Shown in pieces: positions 17,263-26,636 of a DNA stretch of 64,000 bases. The stretch comes from Aquimarina sediminis. Its GTDB lineage: Bacteria; Bacteroidota; Bacteroidia; Flavobacteriales; Flavobacteriaceae. Positions within the stretch are counted from its first letter, which is position 1. Every line of letters begins with the position of its first letter. Under the pieces are notes generated by a model. The model was not told where the DNA came from. It saw only the letters and a program-made list of their open reading frames with translations, and ran no database searches. The stretch spans positions 186,001 to 250,000 of the forward strand of contig NZ_POYJ01000006.1 in assembly GCF_002895435.1 (NCBI RefSeq), read 5' to 3'. The position numbers and the translations under genes are program-made.

Positions 17263-17994
17263 TTAAAAGTTATTTTCAAAATGAAAAAAAGATGATTGGT
17301 GATAATCAAATTGTGTATATGGGATTTCTACTCCTCCTATGGGTATCAAATTCGTAACTGAATCTGCTTTTGCTATATTTATAAGAGAGTCTATTATCAT
17401 AAATATATCTATATATTTCTGTCGACTCCCTGTAAAATAAGAAGCTCCATTTTCTCCTTTTGGGTTCCAAAACATAAATGAATGTTTCAAAACTGATAAA
17501 TAGTCCATATAACAATTTTTATCTGTGATATTAAGCTCTGGCATAGATTCCAAACGGGATGCAATAAAATTATCTATGGTTCCATAATTATCGAAATTAC
17601 TCAAATCTTTAAAATCTTTTTGTACTAAGTCATATAGTACAATACTGATAAGATTTCTATCCGCCAATTCTTGTAACATATTAGAAGGATTACGATAATC
17701 ACTAAAAATATACATATCTCCATATCCACCTTCCAGATACTCATACTCTTTAATCACCTGTTCGGTATGTTGCCTAATATTCTCTGCATTCGTATTTGCT
17801 GGCAAATGCTCTAACAAAAACCTTAGCTTATCATTATGCAATATCCCTTTTTCATTAAATGAATCTGATTTCATTAGTTTCTCTACAGATTTGGTTTTGT
17901 TCCCGTCTGCTATAACATCATCCCGATCTTCTGAACATGCAAAAAAACTAATCATTACTGCCAAAATCACAATACTATATAGTGTGTTTTTCAT
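17263..17994 (-). CDS. hypothetical lipoprotein
   Basis: 243 residues with a lipoprotein signal (MKNTLYSIVILAVMISFFAC). The mature part is acidic and helical with no recognised domain. A segment LKHSFMFWNPKGENGASYFTGS resembles VHSTYFWYPKERGG in the upstream gene, and both begin with a Lys-rich leader and a serine-acidic linker, so the two appear to be diverged paralogs. This one ends shortly after the shared motif and lacks the glycine-rich tail of its partner. Spacing of 31 bp indicates an operon. Function unknown. Confidence 0.7.
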   Translation of the reverse strand: MKNTLYSIVILAVMISFFACSEDRDDVIADGNKTKSVEKLMKSDSFNEKGILHNDKLRFLLEHLPANTNAENIRQHTEQVIKEYEYLEGGYGDMYIFSDYRNPSNMLQELADRNLISIVLYDLVQKDFKDLSNFDNYGTIDNFIASRLESMPELNITDKNCYMDYLSVLKHSFMFWNPKGENGASYFTGSRQKYIDIFMIIDSLINIAKADSVTNLIPIGGVEIPYTQFDYHQSSFFHFENNF

Positions 17995-18025
17995 AATTTC
18001 ATTATTTTGATTTATTTAATATTAA

Positions 18026-18874
18026 TTATATAGCTTTTCCTGCAGATGCACCTGCACCCGTTATTATGGCTACAGCACTAGCTGTTGGCAATCCTCCTAA
18101 ACCAGGGTTAGGAATAGCAGTAGCACCTCCACTACTAATCACAGAACTAACTCCCCCAGTAACGGCTCCTATACAATCTGCTAAAAAAACTCTTCCCCAA
18201 CCTGGCCAGATATTAGCTTTTGCATAAATTTGAGAAGTATCTCCACTAAATTCTGCCAGTTTATTCATCCCCCCACGTTCTTTAGGATACCAGAAATAAG
18301 TTGAATGAACAGCTATATCGATCATCATACCAAAGTATATCTGATCATCTTTTGATAAATCAGAAACATTCTCTTGATAATGACTTAGAAAAGCTTCTTG
18401 CAATTCAGCTACATTTTCGGTACCGTTTAAAGAAATAAACTCATTATAAAATTGTACTGTTTTTTGGGCTAATCTGGCACTATATCCTATTTTTTTTAAA
18501 TGGTCTATAGACATATTATCCACAACTCGCATGCTTTCTATATCAAAGTCAACATTCTTAATAAATTCTTCATATTCAAAATTATTTGCTATGGCAAACT
18601 CTTCGGTATGCTCTTTAAGTATTCTTTTTATTTCCTTAACGATACTAGCTTCATCATTTTGATCAATTGACCAATTTGTCAATATAATATCCAAAAGTTC
18701 ATTGTGTTTTTTTCCTTCTTCCAAATTCTGATAACCCAAATCTAATTCTGAAATCTTTTCTACAACCGTAGTTGTTTGAATTTCAGCTCCTTCTATTTTT
18801 TCTTCCTCTTTTGAACAAGAAAGTAGTAATAGAAATACTAGAGCTACCATAATTCCTGTTATTTTATTTTTCAT
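18026..18874 (-). CDS. hypothetical lipoprotein with glycine-rich tail
   Basis: 282 residues; lipoprotein signal MKNKITGIMVALVFLLLLSC. A helical acidic body is followed by HSTYFWYPKERGGMNKLAEF. The last about 55 residues are small and apolar: DCIGAVTGGVSSVISSGG, a Pro-Gly-rich stretch, then ASAVAIITGAGASAGKAI, a glycine-zipper-like pattern reminiscent of bacteriocin or membrane-inserting tails. First gene of a two-gene leftward operon with a shorter paralog. The tail suggests membrane association or an export-and-attack role, but that is inference; no immunity or transporter gene is adjacent. Confidence 0.7.
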   Translation of the reverse strand: MKNKITGIMVALVFLLLLSCSKEEEKIEGAEIQTTTVVEKISELDLGYQNLEEGKKHNELLDIILTNWSIDQNDEASIVKEIKRILKEHTEEFAIANNFEYEEFIKNVDFDIESMRVVDNMSIDHLKKIGYSARLAQKTVQFYNEFISLNGTENVAELQEAFLSHYQENVSDLSKDDQIYFGMMIDIAVHSTYFWYPKERGGMNKLAEFSGDTSQIYAKANIWPGWGRVFLADCIGAVTGGVSSVISSGGATAIPNPGLGGLPTASAVAIITGAGASAGKAI

Positions 18875-19325
18875 TTTAAGAATAGTTTTAATTTTTACCT
18901 ACTCATACGCTTTTCGGTTTCCGCGATACTAATTTGTTGTGAATAGTAATCAAAGGGGGGATCAACCCCAAGCAATTGCTTATTTATTAGGAGGAGAGAA
19001 TATCTTTTAAAAAGTTACCCAAGAAATTCAAAAAAAATAAAATCCTCACTGTAGAACACAAGGCAGTAGATAACAAAACACTTGGCTCCAACTTCTTGGA
19101 ACAAAAAAGGGCAAATCAAAAAGATCATAATAAAAAGACAGAAATAACATTCTAAACAAGAAGTCTATATATGAGGTAAAACTTTATAAGACAAACCTTT
19201 TACCGATAAAAACCATGATTTTCAAACTAAATTATGCAAAAACAATAAATTTCATGTAAATTTATATATTCAGTTGGCTTACAACGAATAAAAGCCTGCA
19301 AATCAACCTCTTTATATTGGCTATT
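18875..19325. other. intergenic region between divergent genes
   Basis: About 450 bp, AT-rich, upstream of both the leftward lipoprotein operon and the rightward 19326 gene. A purine/pyrimidine-rich patch with GGGGGGATCAACCCC near 18955 is the only local oddity. No frame I can support. Confidence 0.4.
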
Positions 19326-19850
19326 ATGAAAAAACTATACATATTAATAGCTGTTTTTTATGTCATTAATTTAACAGCACAAGAGCCCCCAAGTTCTCCC
19401 AAGGTTATGAAATCGTTTGTGATTCTTAATTATAAGGAAGTGTACAAATGGGAAGGGTTTACCAGAAATAATGTACTTGTATTTGGAGTAACAAAAACCA
19501 AAGAAGATGCTAAAACTATTATTGATGATTTCAATACAAGAAACTGGCATACCAATTACAGGATTCTTCATTTTAATATTGTAAAAGACACCGTAAAGCA
19601 CAAAGGGTACGAGGATTATTTTACTGTTTTTAATGAGCGATTCCCAAAAGGGTATTACCTGCTTTCTATCAAAGAGCACTTAGCTACAGAAATTTATGAA
19701 AAAGAAGGATTATTTGCAGCTATCGAGTATTATCGCAAAGCTAAGGAGATCCCATATCTAGCTTCAAAAAATCATCTGGAAAATCTATTATACAATTTAT
19801 CACAATATCGGATTGACTTTACTTTCAACAAAGAAGTCGAAGGGCATTAA
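19326..19850 (+). CDS. hypothetical secreted protein
   Basis: The ATG at 19326 gives a proper signal peptide (MKKLYILIAVFYVINLTAQ); a TTG nine bases earlier does not improve it. The mature protein is about 155 residues with alternating strands and helices (VIDDFNTRNWHTNYRILHFN-like pattern) and a helical C-terminus (ATEIYEKEGLFAAIEYYRKAKEIP). No catalytic motif is visible and I do not recognise the family. It stands alone: a leftward operon is divergent upstream and a terminator hairpin follows at 19891. Confidence 0.7.
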   Translation: MKKLYILIAVFYVINLTAQEPPSSPKVMKSFVILNYKEVYKWEGFTRNNVLVFGVTKTKEDAKTIIDDFNTRNWHTNYRILHFNIVKDTVKHKGYEDYFTVFNERFPKGYYLLSIKEHLATEIYEKEGLFAAIEYYRKAKEIPYLASKNHLENLLYNLSQYRIDFTFNKEVEGH

Positions 19851-19890
19851 TGCTAATATATAGTATCTATTTATATTACAATTACTAATT

Positions 19891-19927
19891 AAAAAAACTC
19901 GCAGATTAAGATAACCAGCGAGTCTTT
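19891..19927 (+). terminator. Rho-independent terminator
   Basis: ACTCGC and GCGAGT pair across a 15-base loop, preceded by A7 and followed by CTTTTCT. It sits between convergent genes ending at 19850 and 20002. Confidence 0.6.
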
Positions 19928-20001
19928 TCTATCTAATGAATCCTTAATATATCTAAGGATACGTAATTAAACACTATATTTTACCTTTCTAGAAGTATCT
20001 T

Positions 20002-23000
20002 CTACATATTTCGTCTATACTGCCCCCCCACTTCAAATAACGAAGCTGTAATTTGACCTAAGGAGCATTTCTTACAAACTTCCATCAAGGCTTCAAATAT
20101 ATTTTGATTATTGATTGCTTTCTTTTGCAAATCTTTTAATAACTCTTCAGTATCATCAGCATTTCCTTTATGAAGCGCATTCAGCATCGTAATTTGATAT
20201 TGCTTTTCTTCTTCGGTAGCACGAATCACTTCTCCTGGTGTTACTGTTGGCGAGCCTTTAGAGCTTAAGAAAGTGTTTACACCAATAATAGGAAACTCTC
20301 CTGTATGCTTTAGTGTCTCATAATACAAACTCTCTTCTTGTATTTTGCTACGTTGGTACATGGTCTCCATAGCTCCCAATACTCCACCACGCTCTGTTAT
20401 TCTATCAAACTCTGTTAGTACAGCATCTTCAACCAGATCAGTCAATTCTTCTATGATAAAAGATCCTTGTATCGGGTTCTCGTTTTTAGCAAGACCCAAT
20501 TCTTTATTAATTATTAATTGTATCGCCATGGCTCTACGCACAGATTCTTCTGTTGGTGTAGTAATAGCCTCATCATATGCATTAGTATGCAACGAATTAC
20601 AGTTGTCATAAATAGCATACAATGCTTGTAATGTTGTACGGATATCATTAAAATCAATCTCTTGGGCGTGTAATGATCGACCAGAAGTTTGTATATGATA
20701 CTTTAACATCTGAGCTCTAGGATTAGCTCCATATTTATGTTTCAGTGCTTTTGCCCATATTTTACGAGCTACACGACCTATAACAGCATATTCTGGATCG
20801 ATACCATTAGAGAAAAAGAAAGAAAGATTTGGTCCAAATTTATTGATATCCATTCCTCGGCTTAGGTAATACTCTACATAAGTAAAGCCATTTGCCAAGG
20901 TTAGTGCCAATTGAGTAATTGGATTTGCTCCTGCCTCTGCAATATGATACCCAGAAATAGATACCGAATAGAAGTTACGCACCTGCTTATCAATAAAATA
21001 TTCTTGTACATCTCCCATTAATCGAAGTGCAAATTCGGTAGAAAAAATACAGGTATTTTGTGCCTGATCTTCTTTTAAGATATCTGCTTGCACCGTACCA
21101 CGAACTGTACTTAAGGTTTTAACTTTAATATCTGCATACACCTCTTCTGGCAATACCTGATCCCCAGTTACACCAAGAAGCATTAATCCTAATCCATCAT
21201 TACCTTCGGGAAGATCACCTTGATATTTTGGTCGTTCTACTCCTTTATCTTCGTATATTTTTTTGATTTTGGCTTCGACCTCGGCTTCAAGGTTATTTTC
21301 TTTGATATATTTCTCACAGTTTTGATCTATTGCCGCATTCATAAAGAACCCTAACAACATCGGAGCCGGACCATTAATGGTCATACTTACCGAAGTCATT
21401 GCATGTGTTAAATCAAATCCTGAATATAATTTTTTTGCATCATCAAGACAACAAATAGACACCCCTGCATTACCAATTTTACCATAAATATCTGGTCGAT
21501 GATCAGGGTCATTTCCATACAGTGTTACCGAGTCAAAAGCGGTAGAAAGTCGCTTAGCTGGCATGCCTAAACTTACATAATGAAAACGACGGTTAGTACG
21601 CTCAGGACCACCTTCTCCTGCAAACATACGTGTTGGATCTTCTCCGGTACGTTTAAATGGATACAGCCCCGATGCATACGGAAACTCTCCCGGAACATTT
21701 TCTTGTAAACACCATCTCAAGATATCTCCCCATGCCTGATATTTTGGTAAAGCAACCTTTGGTATATCAGAGTGTGATAAGGATTTTGTATGTGTTTCTA
21801 TTTTTATTTCTTTATCTCGTACTTTAAACGAGTAAATAGGATCTTTATATTTCTGAACTTTTTCTTGCCAGCTAGTAATGACTTCCCAGTTATAAGGATC
21901 TAGGTTAAGTTTTACTCTATCAAATTCTGCCAAAAGTAGTTTTAAGAAAGCTGTATTTTCTCCTGATTGTGCATTTTTAAAACTTTCATCATCAATACCA
22001 CTCTTTGACAAGTCCAGATTTGTATCTGCTACACTACAAATTGTTTTATAGATCCCATATAGTTTTTGAGCTACTTCTGCCTGAGTGGTAGCTGTTTTGT
22101 CATATGCTCTATTGTTTTCTGAAATTTCTGACAAGTATCTGGTTCTACTTGGTGGTATTACAAATATCTTTTCAGACATTTCTTTAGAAATATGAAAATC
22201 AGATTTTAGAGTAGCTCCTGTTTTTTCTACAATTTTATCCATGATTGCCTTGTAGAGCGTATTCATCCCCGGGTCATTAAACTGGGATGCGATAGTACCA
22301 TATACAGGCAATTGGTCTTGAGGAGTATCCCACAATTGATGATTACGCATATATTGTTTTTTTACGTCGCGTAATGCATCCAGTGATCCTCGTTTATCAA
22401 ACTTATTGATTGCTACCAGATCTGCAAAGTCTAACATATCAATTTTTTCTAACTGTGTTGCTGCTCCAAATTCTGGGGTCATCACATATAGAGAGGTATC
22501 ACTATGTTCGAGAATTTCGGTATCAGATTGACCAATTCCTGAGGTTTCGAGTATGATTAAATCAAATTCTGCCGCCTTAAGTACTTCAATCGCTTCTGCA
22601 ACATATTTTGACAATGCCAAATTAGACTGACGCGTTGCCAGAGAGCGCATATATACTCGAGGGGAGTTAATAGAATTCATTCTGATTCTATCTCCTAATA
22701 AAGCACCTCCGGTTTTACGTTTAGAAGGATCTACAGAGATAAGTCCTATTGTTTTTTGAGGAAAATCAATTAAAAATCGACGAACCAATTCGTCTACCAA
22801 AGATGATTTTCCGGCACCTCCTGTTCCTGTTATTCCCAGTACAGGAGTTTTTGAAGTTTTATTTTTTTCATGAATTTGGTCCAACGCATTTTTCGCTACT
22901 TCCGGAAAATTCTCTGCTGCAGAAATAACTCTTGCTATAGCTCCAATTTCTTTTTTTGCCAGTTTATTTGCTTCTCCATTTAAGGTGTCTCCTACAGGAA

Positions 23001-23439
23001 AATCTGATCTTTCTACCAAATCATTTATCATTCCTTGTAAACCTAGTTCGCGTCCATCATCAGGAGAATAGATTCTAGTAATCCCATAATCCATTAAATC
23101 CTGTATCTCTTCCGGAAGGATCACTCCTCCTCCTCCTCCAAATATTTTAATATGCGTTGCTCCTTTTTCTTTAAGCAAATCATACATATACTTAAAATAT
23201 TCATTATGTCCTCCTTGATAAGAGGTCATTGCAATCGCATTGGCATCTTCTTGTATAGCACAATTCACAACCTCTTCGACACTTCGGTCGTGCCCCAGAT
23301 GTATAACTTCTACTCCTGTAGACTGTATAATACGTCTCATTATATTGATTGCCGCATCATGACCATCAAATAGTGAAGCTGCTGTAACTATTCTTACTTT
23401 ATTCTTGGGTGTATAGGGTGCAATTTGTTCCATTGACAA
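20002..23439 (-). CDS. icmF: fused isobutyryl-CoA mutase with G-protein chaperone (IcmF)
   Basis: 1145 residues in the order typical of IcmF. An N-terminal B12-binding domain has FDGHDAA with axial His27 and [16 protein letters not shown] MeaB-like GTPase follows, with P-loop [13 protein letters not shown] near residue 205, switch and base motifs [15 protein letters not shown] and [13 protein letters not shown]. The mutase barrel starts near [20 protein letters not shown] and continues [16 protein letters not shown] and [15 protein letters not shown]. It isomerises isobutyryl-CoA and n-butyryl-CoA (some members act on isovaleryl/pivalyl-CoA), with the built-in GTPase gating cofactor loading. 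Phe in [11 protein letters not shown] is as in IcmF rather than the Tyr of methylmalonyl-CoA mutases. It is monocistronic. Confidence 0.95.
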   Translation of the reverse strand: MSMEQIAPYTPKNKVRIVTAASLFDGHDAAINIMRRIIQSTGVEVIHLGHDRSVEEVVNCAIQEDANAIAMTSYQGGHNEYFKYMYDLLKEKGATHIKIFGGGGGVILPEEIQDLMDYGITRIYSPDDGRELGLQGMINDLVERSDFPVGDTLNGEANKLAKKEIGAIARVISAAENFPEVAKNALDQIHEKNKTSKTPVLGITGTGGAGKSSLVDELVRRFLIDFPQKTIGLISVDPSKRKTGGALLGDRIRMNSINSPRVYMRSLATRQSNLALSKYVAEAIEVLKAAEFDLIILETSGIGQSDTEILEHSDTSLYVMTPEFGAATQLEKIDMLDFADLVAINKFDKRGSLDALRDVKKQYMRNHQLWDTPQDQLPVYGTIASQFNDPGMNTLYKAIMDKIVEKTGATLKSDFHISKEMSEKIFVIPPSRTRYLSEISENNRAYDKTATTQAEVAQKLYGIYKTICSVADTNLDLSKSGIDDESFKNAQSGENTAFLKLLLAEFDRVKLNLDPYNWEVITSWQEKVQKYKDPIYSFKVRDKEIKIETHTKSLSHSDIPKVALPKYQAWGDILRWCLQENVPGEFPYASGLYPFKRTGEDPTRMFAGEGGPERTNRRFHYVSLGMPAKRLSTAFDSVTLYGNDPDHRPDIYGKIGNAGVSICCLDDAKKLYSGFDLTHAMTSVSMTINGPAPMLLGFFMNAAIDQNCEKYIKENNLEAEVEAKIKKIYEDKGVERPKYQGDLPEGNDGLGLMLLGVTGDQVLPEEVYADIKVKTLSTVRGTVQADILKEDQAQNTCIFSTEFALRLMGDVQEYFIDKQVRNFYSVSISGYHIAEAGANPITQLALTLANGFTYVEYYLSRGMDINKFGPNLSFFFSNGIDPEYAVIGRVARKIWAKALKHKYGANPRAQMLKYHIQTSGRSLHAQEIDFNDIRTTLQALYAIYDNCNSLHTNAYDEAITTPTEESVRRAMAIQLIINKELGLAKNENPIQGSFIIEELTDLVEDAVLTEFDRITERGGVLGAMETMYQRSKIQEESLYYETLKHTGEFPIIGVNTFLSSKGSPTVTPGEVIRATEEEKQYQITMLNALHKGNADDTEELLKDLQKKAINNQNIFEALMEVCKKCSLGQITASLFEVGGQYRRNM

Positions 23440-23715
23440 TAAAAAGTGATTTTAACGCTGCTAATTTACGAAATATGCATCAAAAACGATTATTTTTTTA
23501 GAATTATCTAATTTTTTCAACACTTCGGATGTTTTCTTTATTTATAGTTCAAATTTAGCACTAATTATGCAGGTATTTTTAAAAATTATGCATTGATCGG
23601 CACATTAGATTCCTAATCAGCTAAAACAAGAGTGTTTACCTTATATTAATGTAAATTATTTTTCAAATAATTTACATTAATAGTATGTTTGTTATGTTCA
23701 TAAACACATGCTAAA

Positions 23716-24570
23716 ATGAAAAAAACAACATTACTAATTAATTGCCCCGACAAAAAAGGAATTATTGCAACCGTTACCAATTTCATATTAGCAAAAAAGG
23801 GGAACACCACATACATCGAACAACATGTTGATCATGAACTAAAAGAGTTTTTTATGAGGTTGGAGTGTGAATTTGATCAGGATGAAGAAAAGCTCGCTTT
23901 GTTTAAAGAATCGTTCAACGAATACATAGCACAAAATCACAATATGCATTGGGAAATGTATAATGCCGAAAAGAAGCCAAAAATGGCTCTTTTTGTTTCT
24001 AAGTATGATCATTGTCTGTATGATATTTTGGGAAGACACGCCTCTGGGGAGTTAAAAGTAAAAATCCCTATTATCATAAGTAATCATGAAGATCTTAGAC
24101 CTATAGCCGATGCCTTTAATATCCCATTCGAGTATATTCCTGTTACCAAAACCACAAAACAACAAGCCGAAGCTGAGCAAATAGCATTACTAAAAAGGCT
24201 AAAAGTTGACTTTATTGTTTTGGCAAGGTATATGCAGATTCTTTCTCCCAATTTTGTAAATCAATTTCAACACAAAATTATAAATATTCATCACTCCTTT
24301 TTACCTGCCTTTCCGGGAGCAAAACCTTATCACTCTGCATATGAGAGAGGTGTTAAGATTATTGGAGCAACGAGTCATTATGTTACTTCAGATCTCGATG
24401 AAGGTCCTATCATCGAGCAAGAAGTTGTGAGGGTTTCTCATATTCATAATGTACAGGATTTTATACTAAAAGGGCGTGATCTTGAAAAAATAGTACTATC
24501 ACGTGCTATCAAACACCATATTGAAAGAAAAGTATTAGTGTATAGCAATAAAACTGTGATATTTTCATAA
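23716..24570 (+). CDS. purU: formyltetrahydrofolate deformylase
   Basis: 284 residues. An N-terminal ACT domain (LLINCPDKKGIIATVTNFIL) is followed by the formyl-transferase fold. Catalytic region NIHHSFLPAFPGAKPYHSAY provides Asn and His, and SDLDEGPIIEQE the Asp of the family triad. It hydrolyses 10-formyl-THF to THF and formate, balancing one-carbon pools and feeding PurT. Full length. Its 3' end overlaps the convergent PqqB-like gene by six bases. The 276-bp spacer upstream contains a dyad AAATTATTTTTCAAATAATTT near 23650, of unknown role. Confidence 0.95.
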   Translation: MKKTTLLINCPDKKGIIATVTNFILAKKGNTTYIEQHVDHELKEFFMRLECEFDQDEEKLALFKESFNEYIAQNHNMHWEMYNAEKKPKMALFVSKYDHCLYDILGRHASGELKVKIPIIISNHEDLRPIADAFNIPFEYIPVTKTTKQQAEAEQIALLKRLKVDFIVLARYMQILSPNFVNQFQHKIINIHHSFLPAFPGAKPYHSAYERGVKIIGATSHYVTSDLDEGPIIEQEVVRVSHIHNVQDFILKGRDLEKIVLSRAIKHHIERKVLVYSNKTVIFS

Positions 24571-25521
24571 TGAAAATACATCTCCCGTAGTAGCAAACCG
24601 ATATCCTTCTTGTTCTAGATCAGTTCTTCCTTTGTAATGCTTCTGAAGTACTGGATTAGAATGATTGAAATGTATAAAAATTACTTTAGACTTCACCAAC
24701 TCAGATTCGTTTTTAAACAAATCGATGGTTTCTTCTATAAAAGGATGAGGGACTTCTGCCATTGGTCTAGGTATTTCTCCTTCTTTAAAAAAAGTAGCAT
24801 CAATAAAAGCATAATCTACCTTTTTAACCTCATCAACAATGTTTTTTTCCCATAGAGACCATTTATTGATATCAGGAATAAACAATGCCTTTTTATTCCT
24901 CCCGGTAATTCTATATCCTACGGTTTCTGAATACTCATCTCGATGAGGAACCAAAAATGGTTCAACATGTAAAGCGCTAGTTATTGTCATTACAGAATCT
25001 ACCTGCATAGTCCTAATATCAATATTGCGCAAAGAAACCAATTGAGACCATGGTCCATTTTTTTCCAAAAAAGATTGCATTCTGGGCATTGCATACACTG
25101 GTATTTCTTTTGCCCCCATTGCCTCTCTTCCAAAGTACATTAAACCCGTATAATGCCCAATATGCGCATGGGTTAAAAATACACCATCAATAATGATATT
25201 ATTCTGTAAATGCTTATGATCTAGAAACGCCAATTGATCTGGCATATCTGGCGTAGCCTCGAATATGAATTTTTTATTATTTTCTTTATCTATTAAACCC
25301 AATGATGTTACCATTTCTTTTTTAAACTTACCTTCTTCAACTTTTGTATACTCATCTGTATTATTGATATGAGGAAAACCACCATCCTGTGCAATTCCTA
25401 ATACTGTAATATATTGATCAAACTCATTTTGAAGAATAGATTCGCTTTTTATCGATACTTTTTCATTTTTACAGGAAATAATTAAAATAGATAGTATTAA
25501 AAAAATTACATTTGTTTTCAT
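24565..25521 (-). CDS. PqqB-like metallo-beta-lactamase-fold lipoprotein
   Basis: 318 residues with lipoprotein signal MKTNVIFLILSILIISC. The mature domain starts YITVLGIAQDGGFPH, as in PqqB-type hydrolases, with the zinc motif THAHIGHYTG and later metal-binding residues in VPHRDE, FIDATFF and FIHFNHSNP. No PQQ synthesis genes are nearby, so it is a stand-alone MBL-fold hydrolase anchored in the periplasm; the substrate is unknown. It converges on purU with a six-base overlap of the coding ends. Confidence 0.88.
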   Translation of the reverse strand: MKTNVIFLILSILIISCKNEKVSIKSESILQNEFDQYITVLGIAQDGGFPHINNTDEYTKVEEGKFKKEMVTSLGLIDKENNKKFIFEATPDMPDQLAFLDHKHLQNNIIIDGVFLTHAHIGHYTGLMYFGREAMGAKEIPVYAMPRMQSFLEKNGPWSQLVSLRNIDIRTMQVDSVMTITSALHVEPFLVPHRDEYSETVGYRITGRNKKALFIPDINKWSLWEKNIVDEVKKVDYAFIDATFFKEGEIPRPMAEVPHPFIEETIDLFKNESELVKSKVIFIHFNHSNPVLQKHYKGRTDLEQEGYRFATTGDVFSL

Positions 25522-25651
25522 CTGTTTAATATTTATTGTTTTTAAAAGATCAGATGAAATTTGCCAATACCCATTTGTTAATCTAGACTTTATTAATAGT
25601 GGCTTATTTCATATTTGTTCTAAATTATAATCTCAAATCTAATAAGAAATC

Positions 25652-26365
25652 ATGAAACAAATTTTTGTTATTCTTTCCGTATTTTTATTATCTGGCTGCG
25701 CAGAGCTTCAACAAGTAGTTAATAACCTTCCTCAAACGACCACCGGTGGTTTTGGCATAAGTAACATAGATATCGCTAATGGACTTAGAGAAGCCTTAGA
25801 TAATGGTATAGATAAAGAGGTAACAAAACTCACCCAAAAAGATGGTTTTTATAGAAACGAACTGGTTAAAATCCTTTTACCACAAGAATTGCAAAAGGTG
25901 GACAAAACCTTAAGAGATATTGGTCTAGGAAAACTGGCTGATGAAGGGTTAAAAGTACTTAACCGTGCTGCAGAAGATGCTGTAAAAGAAGCAACTCCTA
26001 TTTTTGTAAATGCTGTTAAACAAATTACTTTTAATGACGCCAAACAAATACTTTTGGGTAATGATGATGCCGCTACCAGATACCTTAGAGGTAAAACAAA
26101 TAGTCAATTATATCAAAAATTTAATCCGGTAATTAGTAAATCTTTTTCTAAGGTAGGTGCAGATAAAATATGGTCTAGCATTATTACAAAGTACAACGCA
26201 ATTCCGCTTACCAAGAACGTAAACCCTGATCTTACAGATTATGTAACGGGTGAAGCTCTTAAAGGCGTATATACTATGATTGCAGTAGAAGAAAAAGATA
26301 TTAGAACCAAACTAAACTCTAGAACAACAGACTTATTAAGAAGGGTTTTTGCTTTACAAGATTAA
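25652..26365 (+). CDS. DUF4197 lipoprotein
   Basis: 237 residues with lipoprotein signal MKQIFVILSVFLLSGC. The body matches DUF4197: NIDIANGLREALDNGIDKEV, DGFYRNELVKILLPQELQKV, RAAEDAVKEATPIFVNAV, ILLGNDDAATRYLRGKT and a terminal VEEKDIRTKLNSRTTDLLRRVF. The family is widespread in Proteobacteria and Bacteroidota with no established role. Full length. It is followed by a long inverted repeat (26390-26443) and then the SusC promoter, so it is probably not in the SusCD transcript. Confidence 0.88.
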   Translation: MKQIFVILSVFLLSGCAELQQVVNNLPQTTTGGFGISNIDIANGLREALDNGIDKEVTKLTQKDGFYRNELVKILLPQELQKVDKTLRDIGLGKLADEGLKVLNRAAEDAVKEATPIFVNAVKQITFNDAKQILLGNDDAATRYLRGKTNSQLYQKFNPVISKSFSKVGADKIWSSIITKYNAIPLTKNVNPDLTDYVTGEALKGVYTMIAVEEKDIRTKLNSRTTDLLRRVFALQD

Positions 26366-26389
26366 GGCAAAACCATAACAAATAATGCT

Positions 26390-26443
26390 TTTAATCGGTA
26401 AAAATAAGCATTTCATCGATTTGATTAATTTTTACCGATTAAA
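26390..26443. repeat. 16-bp perfect inverted repeat
   Basis: TTTAATCGGTAAAAAT (26390-26405) and ATTTTTACCGATTAAA (26428-26443) are perfect reverse complements 22 bases apart. There is no T-tract after the second arm, so it may be an operator or a structured 3' end rather than a standard terminator. Confidence 0.65.
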
Positions 26444-26604
26444 CATACTCTTTCCTTATTTTCTTATCAAAGTCTCATTTAAAAATACTTTTGTTTATAA
26501 ATACTGCAACAGTTTGCCTGTAACATTTTAACCATCCTCAAAACAAACAGTTACAAAAAGGGCTATAAAGAGGTGTAAGAATATTTTCTAGTACTAGAAT
26601 ACTA

Positions 26605-26612
26605 TAGTTTTG
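26605..26612 (+). promoter_or_regulatory. Bacteroidota -7 promoter element for susC
   Basis: TAGTTTTG fits TAnnTTTG and lies 24 bp upstream of the susC ATG at 26637. No clear -33 TTG. Confidence 0.4.
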
Positions 26613-26636
26613 CGCCCCAAATCAAAAGTCCCTTTA

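Noticed and set aside
24565..24570. Overlap of purU and the PqqB-like gene as an error
   Set aside because: A six-base convergent overlap is ordinary and both ends are conserved.
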